A stretch of 64,000 bases of DNA from Sphingobium sp. C100 (GCF_000508185.1 NZ_AYOY01000154.1:33055-97054); one strand, 5' to 3'; positions 52,432 through 62,613 are shown, counted from the first letter of the stretch. Notes: generated by a model from the sequence alone, not told the origin. Numbers and translations are program-made.

Positions 52432-54717
52432 ATGTTGGGGTTCAAGGCAAAGCGCGGTTTCTATCTGCTTTCGACAATATTGATGGGTGGCGCCCTCCCG
52501 CTGGGCGTGGGAGCGGCTCATGCGGAAGAAGCGGCCGCGCCCGCCGACGCGCTGCCGGAGATCGTCGTGACCGCCGAGCGTCGCAGCGAAAGCAGCCAGA
52601 AGGTTCCGCTGGCGATCCAGTCGGTCGATGGAGCGGCCATTGCCAACAGCGGCTATACGGCGGTCACCGATCTTCAATATATGATGCCGGGCGTGCAATA
52701 TGACCCGACGCAGGGCGCGGCCTTTCAGATCCGCGGCGTCGGCAGCACTTCCTTCGACTTTTCCAATGCCAAGTCGGTCAGCGTCGTGGTCGATGACGTG
52801 GTGATGGACGGCCAGCGCGCAAACGGCCTGACCGGCATGGTCGATATCGAGCGCGTCGACGTGCTGATGGGGCCGCAGGGCACTTTGTTCGGCAAAAACG
52901 CGACATCAGGCGTGATCGCTGTCTCGACCGGTACGCCGAAGATTGGCGAGACCACGTTGCGGGCGTCTGCCAGCCTTGGCCAGCACGACGAACGCATCCT
53001 GAACGCCACCGCCAATATTCCGCTGGGGTCGATGGCGGCGTTGCGCGTGTCGGGTTTCGACCAAGCGTTCGACGGTTTCGGCCGCAACGTGACGCTTAAC
53101 CGCCTTGTCGGGTCGCAGCATGAATATGGCGGCCGCGCCCGGCTGCTGGTCGAACCGACCGACAATTTCAGCATGATCCTGTCCGGCGACTATGCCTATC
53201 ACTGGGATAGCAGCGTCCGCACGCCCGTTTCGGGGCAGTCGGCGGAACTCACGGAAATTTTGAACAATCTGGGCGTCCATCCCGGACCCCGAAGCGCGGA
53301 TACGGCGGATTCCTCCTTTGGCGAGATCACGACCGAGGAATGGGGCACTTCGCTGCGCCTCAACGCCAAGCTGGGCGATCATGACCTGACGTCGATCACC
53401 GCCTATCGCATCACCCGCTATGTGAACTCGACGCCGGCGAACCTCGCTCCGACCGATCAATATGCCTTCATCCCCTTCAACATCGGCGATCTCGACACCG
53501 ACAAGGTCAGCCAGGAAATCCATCTGGCCTCGCCCACCGGCGGTTTTGTCGAATATCTCGTCGGCGGCTTCTACAACAAGTTGCACGCCCGCCAGACCCA
53601 GTTGCAATGGGCGACGCTGGGCGCGCCGCTCTATGATGCCGACGGGACGCCGCGCCAGACGCTCTATGCGCTGACCGGCGCGACCGGCGTCGATGCCAAC
53701 GCCTCGCTGTTCGATGCGAATAATGAGACGATCGCCGCCTTCGGCCAGGTGAAGTTCAATTTCACGCCGCAATTCAGCCTCTCGCTGGGCGGCCGTTACA
53801 CCCATGACAATGTGTCGCAGAGCCTGGACTTCATCACCATCGATCCGGTTCCGGTCGCGGGCTATTCGCCGACCTTCGTGGGATCGAGCGCCGCGCCGGC
53901 GGTCGATTTCGGGCGAGTGAAGGGCGACAATTTCTCCTATCGCATCGCCCCCCAATGGCAGGTCAGCGATAATGTGATGCTCTACGCGACCTATTCGACG
54001 GGCTACAAGCCGGCCGGCATCGCCTTTGTCGGCAATAAATATGCGCCCTATCGCGACGAGACGGTGAAGGCCTGGGAAGCGGGGATCAAGTCGGAGTGGT
54101 TCGGCCGTCGCCTGCGGTTCAACCTCGACGTCTTCCGGTCGGACTTCAAGGATTTCCAGGCGACCATCCTGACCAAGATTCCCGACGGCGCGGGCGGCCT
54201 GCTCGACGCGACGGTGATCGGCAATGCAGGCGGCCTGCGCACGCAGGGCGTGGAAGGCAATGTCGCGGTGCAGCCGATAAGGGGCCTGACCCTGTCGGGC
54301 GCGCTATCCTACACCGACGCCAAATTCACCGATTATGTCTATAATGCGACCACTGACTATACCGGATCGCGCCTCACCAACTCGCCGGAATGGGCGGGCA
54401 CGGCCTCGATCGACTATGAAACGGAACTAGGATCGGGCCTGGGCCTGCGCGCCCATGCCGACTATGCCTATCGCAGCGAATATTGGACGGTGGTGGGCCA
54501 GCCCGATTATTCGAATGTGCCCGGCTATGGCCTGGTCAACGGCCGTATCGCCTTCACCTTGCCCAGCAAGACGGTCGAGGTCGGCGTTTACGCCCGCAAC
54601 GTTTTCGACACCTATTTCTCGACCGGATGGCAGCAATATGGGGCGCTTGGTCTGCTCCATTATACCTCGCCCAATGCGCGCCGCACTGTCGGTGGCTTCG
54701 TCAACGTGAATTTCTAA
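52432..54717 (+). CDS. TonB-dependent outer-membrane receptor
   Basis: A 761-residue receptor. I take ATG 52432, preceded by GGAG, giving a signal peptide (YLLSTILMGGALPLGVGAAHA) followed by LPEIVVTAERR as TonB box; a GTG at 52393 would add 13 residues. The plug has FQIRGVGSTSFDF and VDVLMGPQGTLFGKNAT, and the barrel ends with VGGFVNVNF. The style is that of sphingomonad receptors often paired with hydrolases. Twenty-nine bases downstream is the PI-specific phospholipase C, so it may take up an inositol phosphate or lipid breakdown product. The upstream 100 bases are AT-rich. Confidence 0.92.
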   Translation: MLGFKAKRGFYLLSTILMGGALPLGVGAAHAEEAAAPADALPEIVVTAERRSESSQKVPLAIQSVDGAAIANSGYTAVTDLQYMMPGVQYDPTQGAAFQIRGVGSTSFDFSNAKSVSVVVDDVVMDGQRANGLTGMVDIERVDVLMGPQGTLFGKNATSGVIAVSTGTPKIGETTLRASASLGQHDERILNATANIPLGSMAALRVSGFDQAFDGFGRNVTLNRLVGSQHEYGGRARLLVEPTDNFSMILSGDYAYHWDSSVRTPVSGQSAELTEILNNLGVHPGPRSADTADSSFGEITTEEWGTSLRLNAKLGDHDLTSITAYRITRYVNSTPANLAPTDQYAFIPFNIGDLDTDKVSQEIHLASPTGGFVEYLVGGFYNKLHARQTQLQWATLGAPLYDADGTPRQTLYALTGATGVDANASLFDANNETIAAFGQVKFNFTPQFSLSLGGRYTHDNVSQSLDFITIDPVPVAGYSPTFVGSSAAPAVDFGRVKGDNFSYRIAPQWQVSDNVMLYATYSTGYKPAGIAFVGNKYAPYRDETVKAWEAGIKSEWFGRRLRFNLDVFRSDFKDFQATILTKIPDGAGGLLDATVIGNAGGLRTQGVEGNVAVQPIRGLTLSGALSYTDAKFTDYVYNATTDYTGSRLTNSPEWAGTASIDYETELGSGLGLRAHADYAYRSEYWTVVGQPDYSNVPGYGLVNGRIAFTLPSKTVEVGVYARNVFDTYFSTGWQQYGALGLLHYTSPNARRTVGGFVNVNF

Positions 54718-54746
54718 TCTCTCCATAGCCTTCGGGAACATACACC

Positions 54747-55961
54747 ATGAAAAAGATGATTGCCGGCGGCATGGCCGCCGTTGCGCTCGCTTCGGGCGCG
54801 GCTTGGGGAGCGATGGGCGGCGCGGCGCAGGATGATGCGCTGCCCATCAACCAGATCCAGGTCGTGGGCACGCATAACAGCTATGCTCTGCCTGCCGATC
54901 CCCGTGTCATGGCGCTGATGGCGCCGCGCCTGTCCGCGCTGATGGAGAAGATGGGCGGCGCGATGACGCCGGCCCAACGCGCCGCGATGGAGGATGAACA
55001 TCCCGGCGGTCTCACTGACATGGCCAAGGCGCTCGACTATGTGCAGATGCCGCTTCAGGCGCAATTGCGCAGCGGGGTGCGCAGCATCGAGATCGACTTG
55101 CAGCCCGATCCCAAGGGCGGCGCCTATGCCGATCCGCTGCCCTATCGCGAACTGCGCGCGCGGGGCGCAACCGATCTGGCGCCCATCTATCGCGACGAAC
55201 TGGCAAAGCCGGGCCTCAAGGTGTTTCATGTCGCCGATCTCGACTTTCGCAGCCAATGTCCCAGCTTTCGATCCTGCCTGACGCTGTTGCGCCAATGGTC
55301 GGATGCCGAGCCTGACCACAGCCCGGTTTTCGTCCTGCTGGAGCCCAAGCTCAGCGGGCTCGAGCGTGCCATTCCGGGCGCCACGGCCGTGCCGCCTTTC
55401 GACAAGGCGGCGTTTGACGAGGTGGACGACAGCATTCGCAGCATCCTGGGCCGGGACAAGGTTTTCACGCCCGACGATCTGCGCGGCGACATGCCCACGC
55501 TCGAAGCCGCAGCGCTCGCCCGGCGCTGGCCGACGGTGAAGGCGGCGCGCGGCAAGTTCGTCTTTCTCTTCCTGGTGCCGGGCATGAACCTGGCGGCATT
55601 TGGTCCCTATCTGGATGGCCGTCCCTCGCTGCAAGCACGCATGGCGTTCGTGCAGGGGAAGCCCGGCATGGCGCATACCGCCTTTCTGCTGCTCGACAAC
55701 GCCCTTAGCCATCGGGCCGCAATCCGTGATGCAGTGAAGAAGGGCTATATCGTGCGCGCGCGGGCCGATATCGACACGATCGACGCGCGCAACGACGATC
55801 CCCGCCGTCGAGAGGCCGCACTGGCGAGTGGCGCGCAGGTGGTGTCGACCGATTATCTGTCGGCTCCCAACATCTACGCCAATGGCTATCATCTGGCGCC
55901 TTTTGCCGGTGGCTGGCGCTGTAATCCGGTGATTGGCCGTTGCGCCTCGAAGGGTCGCTGA
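54747..55961 (+). CDS. Exported Ca2+-dependent phosphatidylinositol-specific phospholipase C-like protein
   Basis: A 404-residue exported enzyme (signal peptide to about residue 27) of the PI-PLC1 type. Catalytic and calcium-binding positions are visible: His43 in VVGTHNSYAL, Glu115 and Asp117 in SIEIDLQPD, and His161 in LKVFHVADLD. The C-terminal barrel part has VFVLLEPK and YIVRARADIDT. It would cleave phosphatidylinositol or a related glycerophosphoinositide outside the inner membrane to a diglyceride and inositol phosphate. Its upstream neighbour is a TonB receptor and the downstream gene is a phosphate transporter. Confidence 0.87.
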   Translation: MKKMIAGGMAAVALASGAAWGAMGGAAQDDALPINQIQVVGTHNSYALPADPRVMALMAPRLSALMEKMGGAMTPAQRAAMEDEHPGGLTDMAKALDYVQMPLQAQLRSGVRSIEIDLQPDPKGGAYADPLPYRELRARGATDLAPIYRDELAKPGLKVFHVADLDFRSQCPSFRSCLTLLRQWSDAEPDHSPVFVLLEPKLSGLERAIPGATAVPPFDKAAFDEVDDSIRSILGRDKVFTPDDLRGDMPTLEAAALARRWPTVKAARGKFVFLFLVPGMNLAAFGPYLDGRPSLQARMAFVQGKPGMAHTAFLLLDNALSHRAAIRDAVKKGYIVRARADIDTIDARNDDPRRREAALASGAQVVSTDYLSAPNIYANGYHLAPFAGGWRCNPVIGRCASKGR

Positions 55962-56218
55962 GCATCGCGCTCGATCTCGCTCACGGCTCGCCGCGACGGG
56001 ATTGGCTGGAACAGTCGGGTCCAGGGGAGCCTTTCGCAAGGGATTCCTCTGGGAGCGGCCAGGGTGGCGCGCAGGGGGGAGGGCAACGTCTGCTTCGATA
56101 TAGGGCCGCTGGAACAGGTGAAGCTCGGGACGAACTGACCCTTTGCAACCTTTCTGTCATTGTCGCGACCTAGCAAGAATTTGGTCATATTTTTGCCCGA
56201 GCGAAGGGGACGATTCGA

Positions 56219-57826
56219 ATGAGTGCAACGATCGCCATGGACGGCGGCGCCGGCAGGCCTGATCTTGACAAGGGGCTGGGCGTAGTCGGCACGATCGGTT
56301 TCGCCGCAGCGATCGTCGTCGCGCTGCTCTATGTCGCATACAGCATCTATGCCGACGCCAGCTCGGCGGGAGTGCAGGCGACCACTTACCTGCCCTTCAT
56401 CCTGCTGTTCGTGGCGCTGCTGATTGCGCTGGGCTTCGAATTTGTAAACGGTTTCCACGATACGGCCAACGCCGTCGCGACCGTCATCTATACCAATGCC
56501 ATGCCGGCCAATGTCGCGGTCGTCTGGTCGGGCTTCTTCAATTTCCTGGGCGTGCTTTTGTCGACGGGGGCGGTCGCCTTTGGCATCGTATCGCTGCTGC
56601 CGGTGGAACTCATCCTGCAAGTGGGGTCGAGCGCGGGCTTCGCCATGGTGTTCGCGCTGTTGATCGCAGCAATATTGTGGAACCTCGCCACCTGGTGGCT
56701 GGGCATTCCGTCGTCCAGCTCGCACACGTTGATCGGCTCGATCATCGGCGTGGGCGTCGCCAATGCGATGATGCACGGCAAGAGCGGCACGGCCGGCGTT
56801 GACTGGAGCAAGGCGACCGAAATCGGTCAGGCGCTGCTCTTTTCGCCGCTGGTCGGCTTCGGCATGGCGGCCCTGCTGTTCATCGCGATGAAGATCCTGA
56901 TCCGCAAGGAGGAGCTGTATCGCGAGCCAAAAGATGGTGTGCCGCCGCCGCCGTGGATTCGCGCCCTGCTGATCTTCACCTGCACAGGCGTCAGCTTCGC
57001 CCATGGCTCCAATGACGGGCAGAAAGGCATGGGTCTCATCATGCTGATCCTGATCGGCACGGTGCCGACCGCTTATGCCCTGAACCGCGCCGTGCCGGAG
57101 CGGTACACGATCGAATTCCACCAGAATTCGAGCGCCGCGGCCGCTGCGCTTGGTGTGACGCCGGAGGTTGACGCTACGGCGGCGCAGGGGCGCAAGGAAA
57201 TCACGCGCTATATCGCGGACAAGTCACTGACGGGCGCGACGGTGCCGGCGTTGGCGGTGCTCATCCGCGACGTCGATCAACAGGTGTCGGAATATGGATC
57301 GCTGGCAAAGGTGCCGGCGGCTGCCGTCAGCAACATGCGCAATGACATGTATCTCGCCGCCGAAGCGATCAAGCGGCTGGGCAAGGACGAAGACGCCCAT
57401 CTGTCCGAAGCACAAAACGCCACGCTGGCGACCTATCGGGGGTCGCTTGATGCGGGGACGCGCTTCATTCCGACATGGGTCAAGGTCGCCGTCGCTTTCG
57501 CGCTGGGCCTGGGTACGATGGTGGGCTGGAAACGGATCGTCGTGACGGTAGGGGAAAAGATCGGCAAGTCACACCTCACCTATGCACAAGGCGCGGCCGC
57601 AGAACTGGTCGCCATGGGCACCATTATGGGTGCGGATCATCTGGGCCTGCCCGTATCGACCACCCATGTTCTGTCGTCCGGCGTTGCCGGCACCATGGCG
57701 GCGAACCGATCCGGTCTGCAAATGAACACCATCCGCAATTTGGCGATCGCTTGGGTTCTGACCCTGCCGGCCTCGATAGCCTTGTCCGGGCTGCTCTACT
57801 TGCTCTTTTCCCAGGTCATCGGCTGA
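56219..57826 (+). CDS. pitA: Pit-family inorganic phosphate transporter
   Basis: A 535-residue, roughly ten-helix permease. The family repeats are GFEFVNGFHDTANAVATVIYTNA and GAAAELVAMGTIMGADHLGLPVSTTHVLSSGV, and the first repeat continues with WWLGIPSSSSHTLIGS. A long cytoplasmic loop lies between residues about 290 and 410. It takes up phosphate with protons or as a metal-phosphate. The 257-base upstream region contains a perfect Pho-box half-site (CTGTCAT, 56154-56160) but no properly spaced partner. It follows the PI-PLC gene and may use phosphate released by it. Confidence 0.94.
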   Translation: MSATIAMDGGAGRPDLDKGLGVVGTIGFAAAIVVALLYVAYSIYADASSAGVQATTYLPFILLFVALLIALGFEFVNGFHDTANAVATVIYTNAMPANVAVVWSGFFNFLGVLLSTGAVAFGIVSLLPVELILQVGSSAGFAMVFALLIAAILWNLATWWLGIPSSSSHTLIGSIIGVGVANAMMHGKSGTAGVDWSKATEIGQALLFSPLVGFGMAALLFIAMKILIRKEELYREPKDGVPPPPWIRALLIFTCTGVSFAHGSNDGQKGMGLIMLILIGTVPTAYALNRAVPERYTIEFHQNSSAAAAALGVTPEVDATAAQGRKEITRYIADKSLTGATVPALAVLIRDVDQQVSEYGSLAKVPAAAVSNMRNDMYLAAEAIKRLGKDEDAHLSEAQNATLATYRGSLDAGTRFIPTWVKVAVAFALGLGTMVGWKRIVVTVGEKIGKSHLTYAQGAAAELVAMGTIMGADHLGLPVSTTHVLSSGVAGTMAANRSGLQMNTIRNLAIAWVLTLPASIALSGLLYLLFSQVIG

Positions 57827-57870
57827 AGGAGCGGCATACGACACCGGATCGCGACTCTCTGTTCCACGTT

Positions 57871-57893
57871 CCCATGCCTGTCCAGGGCATGGG
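57871..57893 (+). promoter_or_regulatory. Hairpin over the corA-like start codon
   Basis: CCCATGCC (57871-57878) pairs perfectly with GGCATGGG (57886-57893) around a 7-base loop. Both possible start ATGs (57874 and 57889) lie inside the stem arms, one in each. An RNA hairpin here would hide the start site, so it could control translation. Confidence 0.5.
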
Positions 57894-58851
57894 ACCAGGC
57901 CTCATCTGGGGGCTGGACTTCTCGGCCGACGGGGGCGCAACATCTGTTGCGCGATGCGATGCGGAGCGGGCGGGGCCGTTCCGCTGGCTTCATCTCAACC
58001 TTGCCGACTATGGCACACGGCAATGGATCACCGGGTCCGATGCCCTCTCGCCCCAGATCAAGGAGTTGCTTTTGTCGCCCGACACGCATCAGCGCGCGCT
58101 GGTGGACGGGAATAGTGTCGGCTGCGTCCTGCATGATTTCGAACGCGATTTCGATGTCGCCGATACCGATCGGGTGGGCGCGCTGCGAATCGCGTTGACC
58201 CCAAGCCTGATGCTGACGACACGGCTGCATCCGCTACGGTCGGCCGATATCGCTCGCAGCCGGCTGGAACGCGATGGCGGCGTCAATGGTCCGGCGCAGG
58301 CGCTGGACCTGCTGGTGGGCGCCATCACGACGAACATTGCCGACATCGCCCGCGCGCTCAGTCACGACGTGCAGACGGCGGAGGACGCCTTTCTGGACGG
58401 CCACCATGCGCCCGAACCGCGCGATCTGCTTCGTATCCGCCGGAGGCTGGGCCAGATTCATCGGCTGCTGACCGATATGCGCGGGGTATTCCAGCGGCTG
58501 GAGCAGGATGAGGAATTGCCCGCCAGATTGCTTCCCACCGTCGAGAAACTGGCGCAGCGATTGCAGTCGATCGACGGCGACATATTGAGCGTCCAGGGCC
58601 AGTTGCGGCTGCTGCGAGACGAGGTCGATATTCAGGCGGCGCAGCGCACCAACCAGAATCTCTACATCCTCTCTATCATCACCGCCCTGATGCTGCCCGC
58701 GACGCTTGTGACCGGCCTGTTCGGGATGAATACAGGTGGCCTGCCGCTCACACAGGGTCCGCACGGCACATTGGTCGCGACGATGACTGCGGCCGGCGCG
58801 GCGGGCGTCACCTATTGGCTGCTGCGCTGGATGGGCTTCATGCGGCGTTAG
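57874..58851 (+). CDS. CorA-family divalent-cation transporter (ZntB-like)
   Basis: A 325-residue transporter. A long cytoplasmic domain with coiled helices (about residues 130-265) precedes two C-terminal helices (about 268-290 and 300-320). The pore signature GMN is present as LFGMNTGGLP. The missing EKExxDY-like classical loop and low similarity to CorA proper suggest the ZntB branch, which moves zinc or other cations. Two ATGs at 57874 and 57889 could start it. It lies downstream of the phosphate transporter. Confidence 0.85.
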   Translation: MPVQGMGPGLIWGLDFSADGGATSVARCDAERAGPFRWLHLNLADYGTRQWITGSDALSPQIKELLLSPDTHQRALVDGNSVGCVLHDFERDFDVADTDRVGALRIALTPSLMLTTRLHPLRSADIARSRLERDGGVNGPAQALDLLVGAITTNIADIARALSHDVQTAEDAFLDGHHAPEPRDLLRIRRRLGQIHRLLTDMRGVFQRLEQDEELPARLLPTVEKLAQRLQSIDGDILSVQGQLRLLRDEVDIQAAQRTNQNLYILSIITALMLPATLVTGLFGMNTGGLPLTQGPHGTLVATMTAAGAAGVTYWLLRWMGFMRR

Positions 58852-58860
58852 GGCCAGTCC

Positions 58861-59637
58861 TTATTCTGGCGCATTCGCGCCTTCGCTCGCCAACTCGGCG
58901 ATCAGACCCAATATTTTTTCGGCATGTTCCTTGCGGCAGATGAGAAGGTCCGGGAGGTAGACATTGGCTTGATTATAGCGAAGCGGGCCGCCGTCGATGC
59001 GGCTGGCGTGCAGGCCATGGGCGATGGCGACGGCGGCGGGCGCCATGCTGTCCCATTCATATTGGCCGCCACTATGCAGATAGATGTCGGCCTGACCCAG
59101 GATCACGGCCATCGCCTTCGCTCCGGCCGAGCCCATCGGCACCAGTTCGGCGTCCAGAGTCTGGGCGACCGCTACTGCTTCGGCGGCGGGGCGGGTGCGG
59201 CTGACGACCATCCGCAAGCGTTCCGGCGCGGACGGCAGCGGACGGGGCTGGTCCGACCGCAGCACAGTGCCGCTACCGGTCCCGGTGAGGTCCAGTCCCG
59301 GCAGCGCGACCGCGCCAATCGCAGGCTGGCCATCGATCGCCATGCCGACATGGACTGCCCAGTCCGAGCGGGCTTCACCATATTCGCGCGTGCCATCGAC
59401 CGGATCGACGATCCACACCCGGCTCTTGTCGAGCCGGATCGGGTTATCCTTCTCCTCTTCGGACAGCAACCCGTCTTCAGGACGCGTTTCGCGCAGGGCA
59501 TGGCACAGGAACTGGTTGGCGGTCTGATCGCCAGCCTTGCCCAGCGCCTTGGGACTGAACAGGCCCGACGAGCGAACCTCCGTCAGGATGCGGCCCGCCA
59601 CCTCCGCGAGATGAGCGGCCAGATCGGCGTCGCTCAT
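58861..59637 (-). CDS. cysQ: 3'(2'),5'-bisphosphate nucleotidase CysQ
   Basis: A 258-residue member of the inositol monophosphatase fold that hydrolyses PAP, the by-product of sulfate activation. Metal-binding motifs: EEEKDN (Glu), DPVDGTREY (the DPxDGT box) and WDSMAPAAVA. The strong GGGAGGAG five bases ahead favours ATG 59637 over the ATG at 59658 that overlaps the cysNC stop. It is the last gene of the cys operon. Confidence 0.93.
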   Translation of the reverse strand: MSDADLAAHLAEVAGRILTEVRSSGLFSPKALGKAGDQTANQFLCHALRETRPEDGLLSEEEKDNPIRLDKSRVWIVDPVDGTREYGEARSDWAVHVGMAIDGQPAIGAVALPGLDLTGTGSGTVLRSDQPRPLPSAPERLRMVVSRTRPAAEAVAVAQTLDAELVPMGSAGAKAMAVILGQADIYLHSGGQYEWDSMAPAAVAIAHGLHASRIDGGPLRYNQANVYLPDLLICRKEHAEKILGLIAELASEGANAPE

Positions 59638-59654
59638 CGTTGCTCCTCCCGCGC

Positions 59655-61568
59655 TCATGGAATCAGCCTCGCGACGATGGCGTCGGCCGCTTCCTCGGCG
59701 GTCATTGCGGTCGTGTCGATGCGCATCTCGGGATCGTGCGGTGGCTCGTAAGGGCTGTCGATGCCGGTGAAATTCTTGAGCTGGCCGGCCCTTGCCTTCT
59801 TGTAGAGTCCCTTGACATCACGCGCTTCCGCATCGGCCAACGGCGTATCGATATGCACCTCAAAAAATTCCCCCGGCTGCATCATCTGCCGCACCATATC
59901 GCGTTCGGAGCGGAAAGGTGAAATGAAGGCGGTGATGACGATCAGACCGGCATCGGTCATGAGCTTGGCGACCTCGCCCACGCGACGGATATTTTCCACG
60001 CGGTCGGCGTCGGTAAAGCCCAGATCCCTGTTCAGGCCATGGCGCACATTGTCGCCATCGAGCAGGAAGGTGTGGCGGTTCATTCGCGCCAGCTTCTTCT
60101 CGACCAGATTAGCGATGGTCGATTTGCCTGCGCCCGACAGACCGGTGAACCACAGGACCGCCGGCTTCTGGTTCTTCAGGCCAGCATGGAATTCGCGGGA
60201 TATGTCGGTTGCCTGCCAATGGACATTCTGTGCGCGGCGTAACGAGAAGTGCAGCATCCCCGCCGCGACGGTGGCGTTGCTGATCTTGTCGATCAGGATG
60301 AAGCCGCCCAGCGTGCGGTTGTCCGCATAGGGTTCGAACACGATCTGCTTGTCGGTAGACAGGTTGGCGACGCCGATGGCGTTGAGTTCCAGCGTCTTTG
60401 CCGCCAGATGCTCCATCGTGTTGACATTGACCTGATATTTGGGCTGCTGGATCGTGGCGGTCACGGTCTGCGTCCCGATTTTGAGCCAGTAAGAGCGGCC
60501 CGGCAGCATCTCGTCATCGGCCATCCAGACGATGGTCGCCTCGAACTGGTCGGCCGCCTGGGGCGGATTGTCGGCCAGAGCGATCACGTCGCCGCGCGAA
60601 CAGTCGATTTCATCGGCGAAGCAGAGCGTCACCGACTGGCCGGCCACCGCCTGCTCCAGGTCGCCGTCGAGCGTGACGATCCGGGTGACGCTGCTGGTCT
60701 TACCCGAAGGCAGCACGCGGACCGCGTCGCCCGGCTTCACCGTGCCGGTCGCGATCAGGCCGGAAAACCCCCGGAAATCGAGGTTCGGGCGGTTGACCCA
60801 CTGGACCGGCATACGGAAAGGCTTTTCCGCGTCGGTCGCGCTGTTGACCTCTACCGTTTCCAAATGCTCGATCAGCGCCGGTCCCTTGTACCAGGGGGTG
60901 TTGGCTGAAGAAGCGGTGATATTGTCACCCTTGAACCCGGAGATCGGCATGGCCGTGAATGCCTTGATGCCGATGCTGTTCGCGAACTCGGTATAATCCT
61001 TGACGATCGCGTCATAGACCGTCTGGTCATAATCGACGAGGTCCATCTTGTTGATGGCCAGCACGATGTTGCTGATGCCGATCAGATGCGCCAGGTAGCT
61101 GTGGCGACGGGTCTGCGTCAGCACGCCCTTGCGCGCATCGATCAGGATGACCGCCAGGTCCGCCGTCGATGCGCCGGTCACCATGTTGCGGGTATATTGT
61201 TCATGACCGGGTGTGTCGGCGACAATGAACTTGCGCTTTTCGGTGGCGAAGAAGCGATAGGCGACATCGATGGTGATGCCCTGCTCGCGCTCGGCGGCCA
61301 GGCCGTCCACCAGAAGCGCGAAGTCGATCTCCTGCCCCTGTGTGCCGACCTTCTTGCTGTCGGCTTCCAGCGCGGCGAGCTGATCCTCGAAGATCATCTT
61401 GCTGTCGTAGAGCAGGCGGCCGATCAGCGTGGACTTGCCGTCATCGACGCTGCCGCAAGTGATGAAGCGCAGCATCGTCTTATGCTCATGCACCTTCAGA
61501 TATGCGTCGATATCCTGCGCAATGAGGGCGTCGGTCTTGTAGATGGGTTCGTCGAGAATGTCGGTCAT
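59655..61568 (-). CDS. cysNC: Bifunctional sulfate adenylyltransferase subunit 1 / adenylylsulfate kinase (CysN-CysC)
   Basis: A 637-residue fusion. The CysN GTPase part (1 to about 440) has [27 protein letters not shown] and NKMDLVDY boxes. The CysC part follows with the P-loop [29 protein letters not shown] and FISPFRSER. Together with CysD it makes APS from sulfate and then PAPS. The ATG at 61568 begins the family sequence ([13 protein letters not shown]); the frame is open further upstream through a repeat element. The fusion of these two activities is common in alphaproteobacteria. Confidence 0.95.
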   Translation of the reverse strand: MTDILDEPIYKTDALIAQDIDAYLKVHEHKTMLRFITCGSVDDGKSTLIGRLLYDSKMIFEDQLAALEADSKKVGTQGQEIDFALLVDGLAAEREQGITIDVAYRFFATEKRKFIVADTPGHEQYTRNMVTGASTADLAVILIDARKGVLTQTRRHSYLAHLIGISNIVLAINKMDLVDYDQTVYDAIVKDYTEFANSIGIKAFTAMPISGFKGDNITASSANTPWYKGPALIEHLETVEVNSATDAEKPFRMPVQWVNRPNLDFRGFSGLIATGTVKPGDAVRVLPSGKTSSVTRIVTLDGDLEQAVAGQSVTLCFADEIDCSRGDVIALADNPPQAADQFEATIVWMADDEMLPGRSYWLKIGTQTVTATIQQPKYQVNVNTMEHLAAKTLELNAIGVANLSTDKQIVFEPYADNRTLGGFILIDKISNATVAAGMLHFSLRRAQNVHWQATDISREFHAGLKNQKPAVLWFTGLSGAGKSTIANLVEKKLARMNRHTFLLDGDNVRHGLNRDLGFTDADRVENIRRVGEVAKLMTDAGLIVITAFISPFRSERDMVRQMMQPGEFFEVHIDTPLADAEARDVKGLYKKARAGQLKNFTGIDSPYEPPHDPEMRIDTTAMTAEEAADAIVARLIP

Positions 61569-61580
61569 GTCATCTGTCCC

Positions 61581-61667
61581 GTCATGCCAGCGAAAGCCGG
61601 CATCTCGTTGATCTGGGGGAGGAGTTCGGCCCGGAGGCACGAGACCCCAGCCTGCGCTGGGGCTGAC
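61581..61667. repeat. REP-like palindromic element within the cys operon
   Basis: This stretch between cysD and cysNC begins GTCATGCCAGCGAAAGCCGGC and carries two hairpins: ATGCC/GGCAT on the left and a perfect CCCCAGC/GCTGGGG with a 4-base loop at 61645-61662 on the right. From memory, this kind of CATGCCAGCGAAAGCxGGCAT...GAGACCCCAGCxTGCGCTGGGG unit is dispersed in sphingomonad genomes. Only one copy is seen in this window. Confidence 0.55.
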
Positions 61668-61701
61668 GCTTCGTCACCCGCTGCGCGGATGACGTGGCGC
61701 G

Positions 61702-62613
61702 TCAGAAATACCCCTCCTGCTTTTTCTTCTCCATGCCCGCGCCGCCGGCATCCTTGTCGATGGCGCGGCCCTGGCGCTCCGATGTGGTGGTGAGCAGGGT
61801 TTCCTGGATCACCTCCGGCAGCGTCTTCGCCTCGCTCTCCACCGCCCCGGTCAGCGGATAGCAGCCCAGCGTGCGGAAGCGGATCGAGCGCATCACCGGC
61901 TCTTCGCCGGGTTGCAGCGGGAAGCGATCGTCATCGACCATCAGCAACATGCCGTCCCGTTCCACCGTCGGGCGCGGCGCCGCGAAATAGAGCGGCACGA
62001 TCGGCACGTCGTTCAGGTGGATATATTGCCAGATGTCCAGCTCGGTCCAATTGCTGATCGGGAAGATCCGGATGCTCTCCCCCTTGTTCTTGCGGGCGTT
62101 GTAGAGGTTCCACAATTCGGGCCGCTGGTTCTTCGGGTCCCAGCCATGGCTTGCCGTGCGGAACGAGAAGATGCGTTCCTTCGCCCGGCTTTTTTCCTCG
62201 TCGCGCCGCGCACCGCCAAAGGCCGCGTCGAAACCGTAAAGGTTGAGCGCCTGCTTCAGCCCTTCCGTCTTCCACATATCGGTGTGCAGCGGACCATGGT
62301 CGAACGGGTTGATGCCGCGTTCCTGCGCCTCAGGATTTTGATAGACCAGCAGTTCCATGCCGCTCTCGCGCGCCATCCGGTCGCGCAGTTCGTACATCGC
62401 CTGGAATTTCCAGGTCGTGTCGACATGAAGGAGCGGGAAGGGCGGCGGCGAGGGATAGAAAGCCTTGCGCGCCAGATGCAGCATCACGGCGCTGTCCTTG
62501 CCGACGGAATAGAGCATGACCGGCTTTTCCGCCTCCGACACCACTTCGCGCAGGATGTGGATGCTCTCGGCTTCGAGTCGCTCCAAATGGGTCAGGGTCT
62601 TGGAATCTAACAT
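61702..62613 (-). CDS. cysD: Sulfate adenylyltransferase subunit 2 (CysD)
   Basis: Catalytic subunit, 303 residues, that makes adenylylsulfate from ATP and sulfate with the CysN GTPase. The PP-loop is [14 protein letters not shown], followed by [30 protein letters not shown] and the [10 protein letters not shown] motif. Start at ATG 62613 with GGAGAG five bases upstream; it is the first gene of the cysD-cysNC-cysQ operon. It is divergent from a LuxR-type regulator. Confidence 0.96.
   Translation of the reverse strand: MLDSKTLTHLERLEAESIHILREVVSEAEKPVMLYSVGKDSAVMLHLARKAFYPSPPPFPLLHVDTTWKFQAMYELRDRMARESGMELLVYQNPEAQERGINPFDHGPLHTDMWKTEGLKQALNLYGFDAAFGGARRDEEKSRAKERIFSFRTASHGWDPKNQRPELWNLYNARKNKGESIRIFPISNWTELDIWQYIHLNDVPIVPLYFAAPRPTVERDGMLLMVDDDRFPLQPGEEPVMRSIRFRTLGCYPLTGAVESEAKTLPEVIQETLLTTTSERQGRAIDKDAGGAGMEKKKQEGYF

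Noticed and set aside
56143..56173. Pho box upstream of the phosphate transporter
   Set aside because: Only one perfect half-site (CTGTCAT) is present; no partner lies at the required 11-base spacing.
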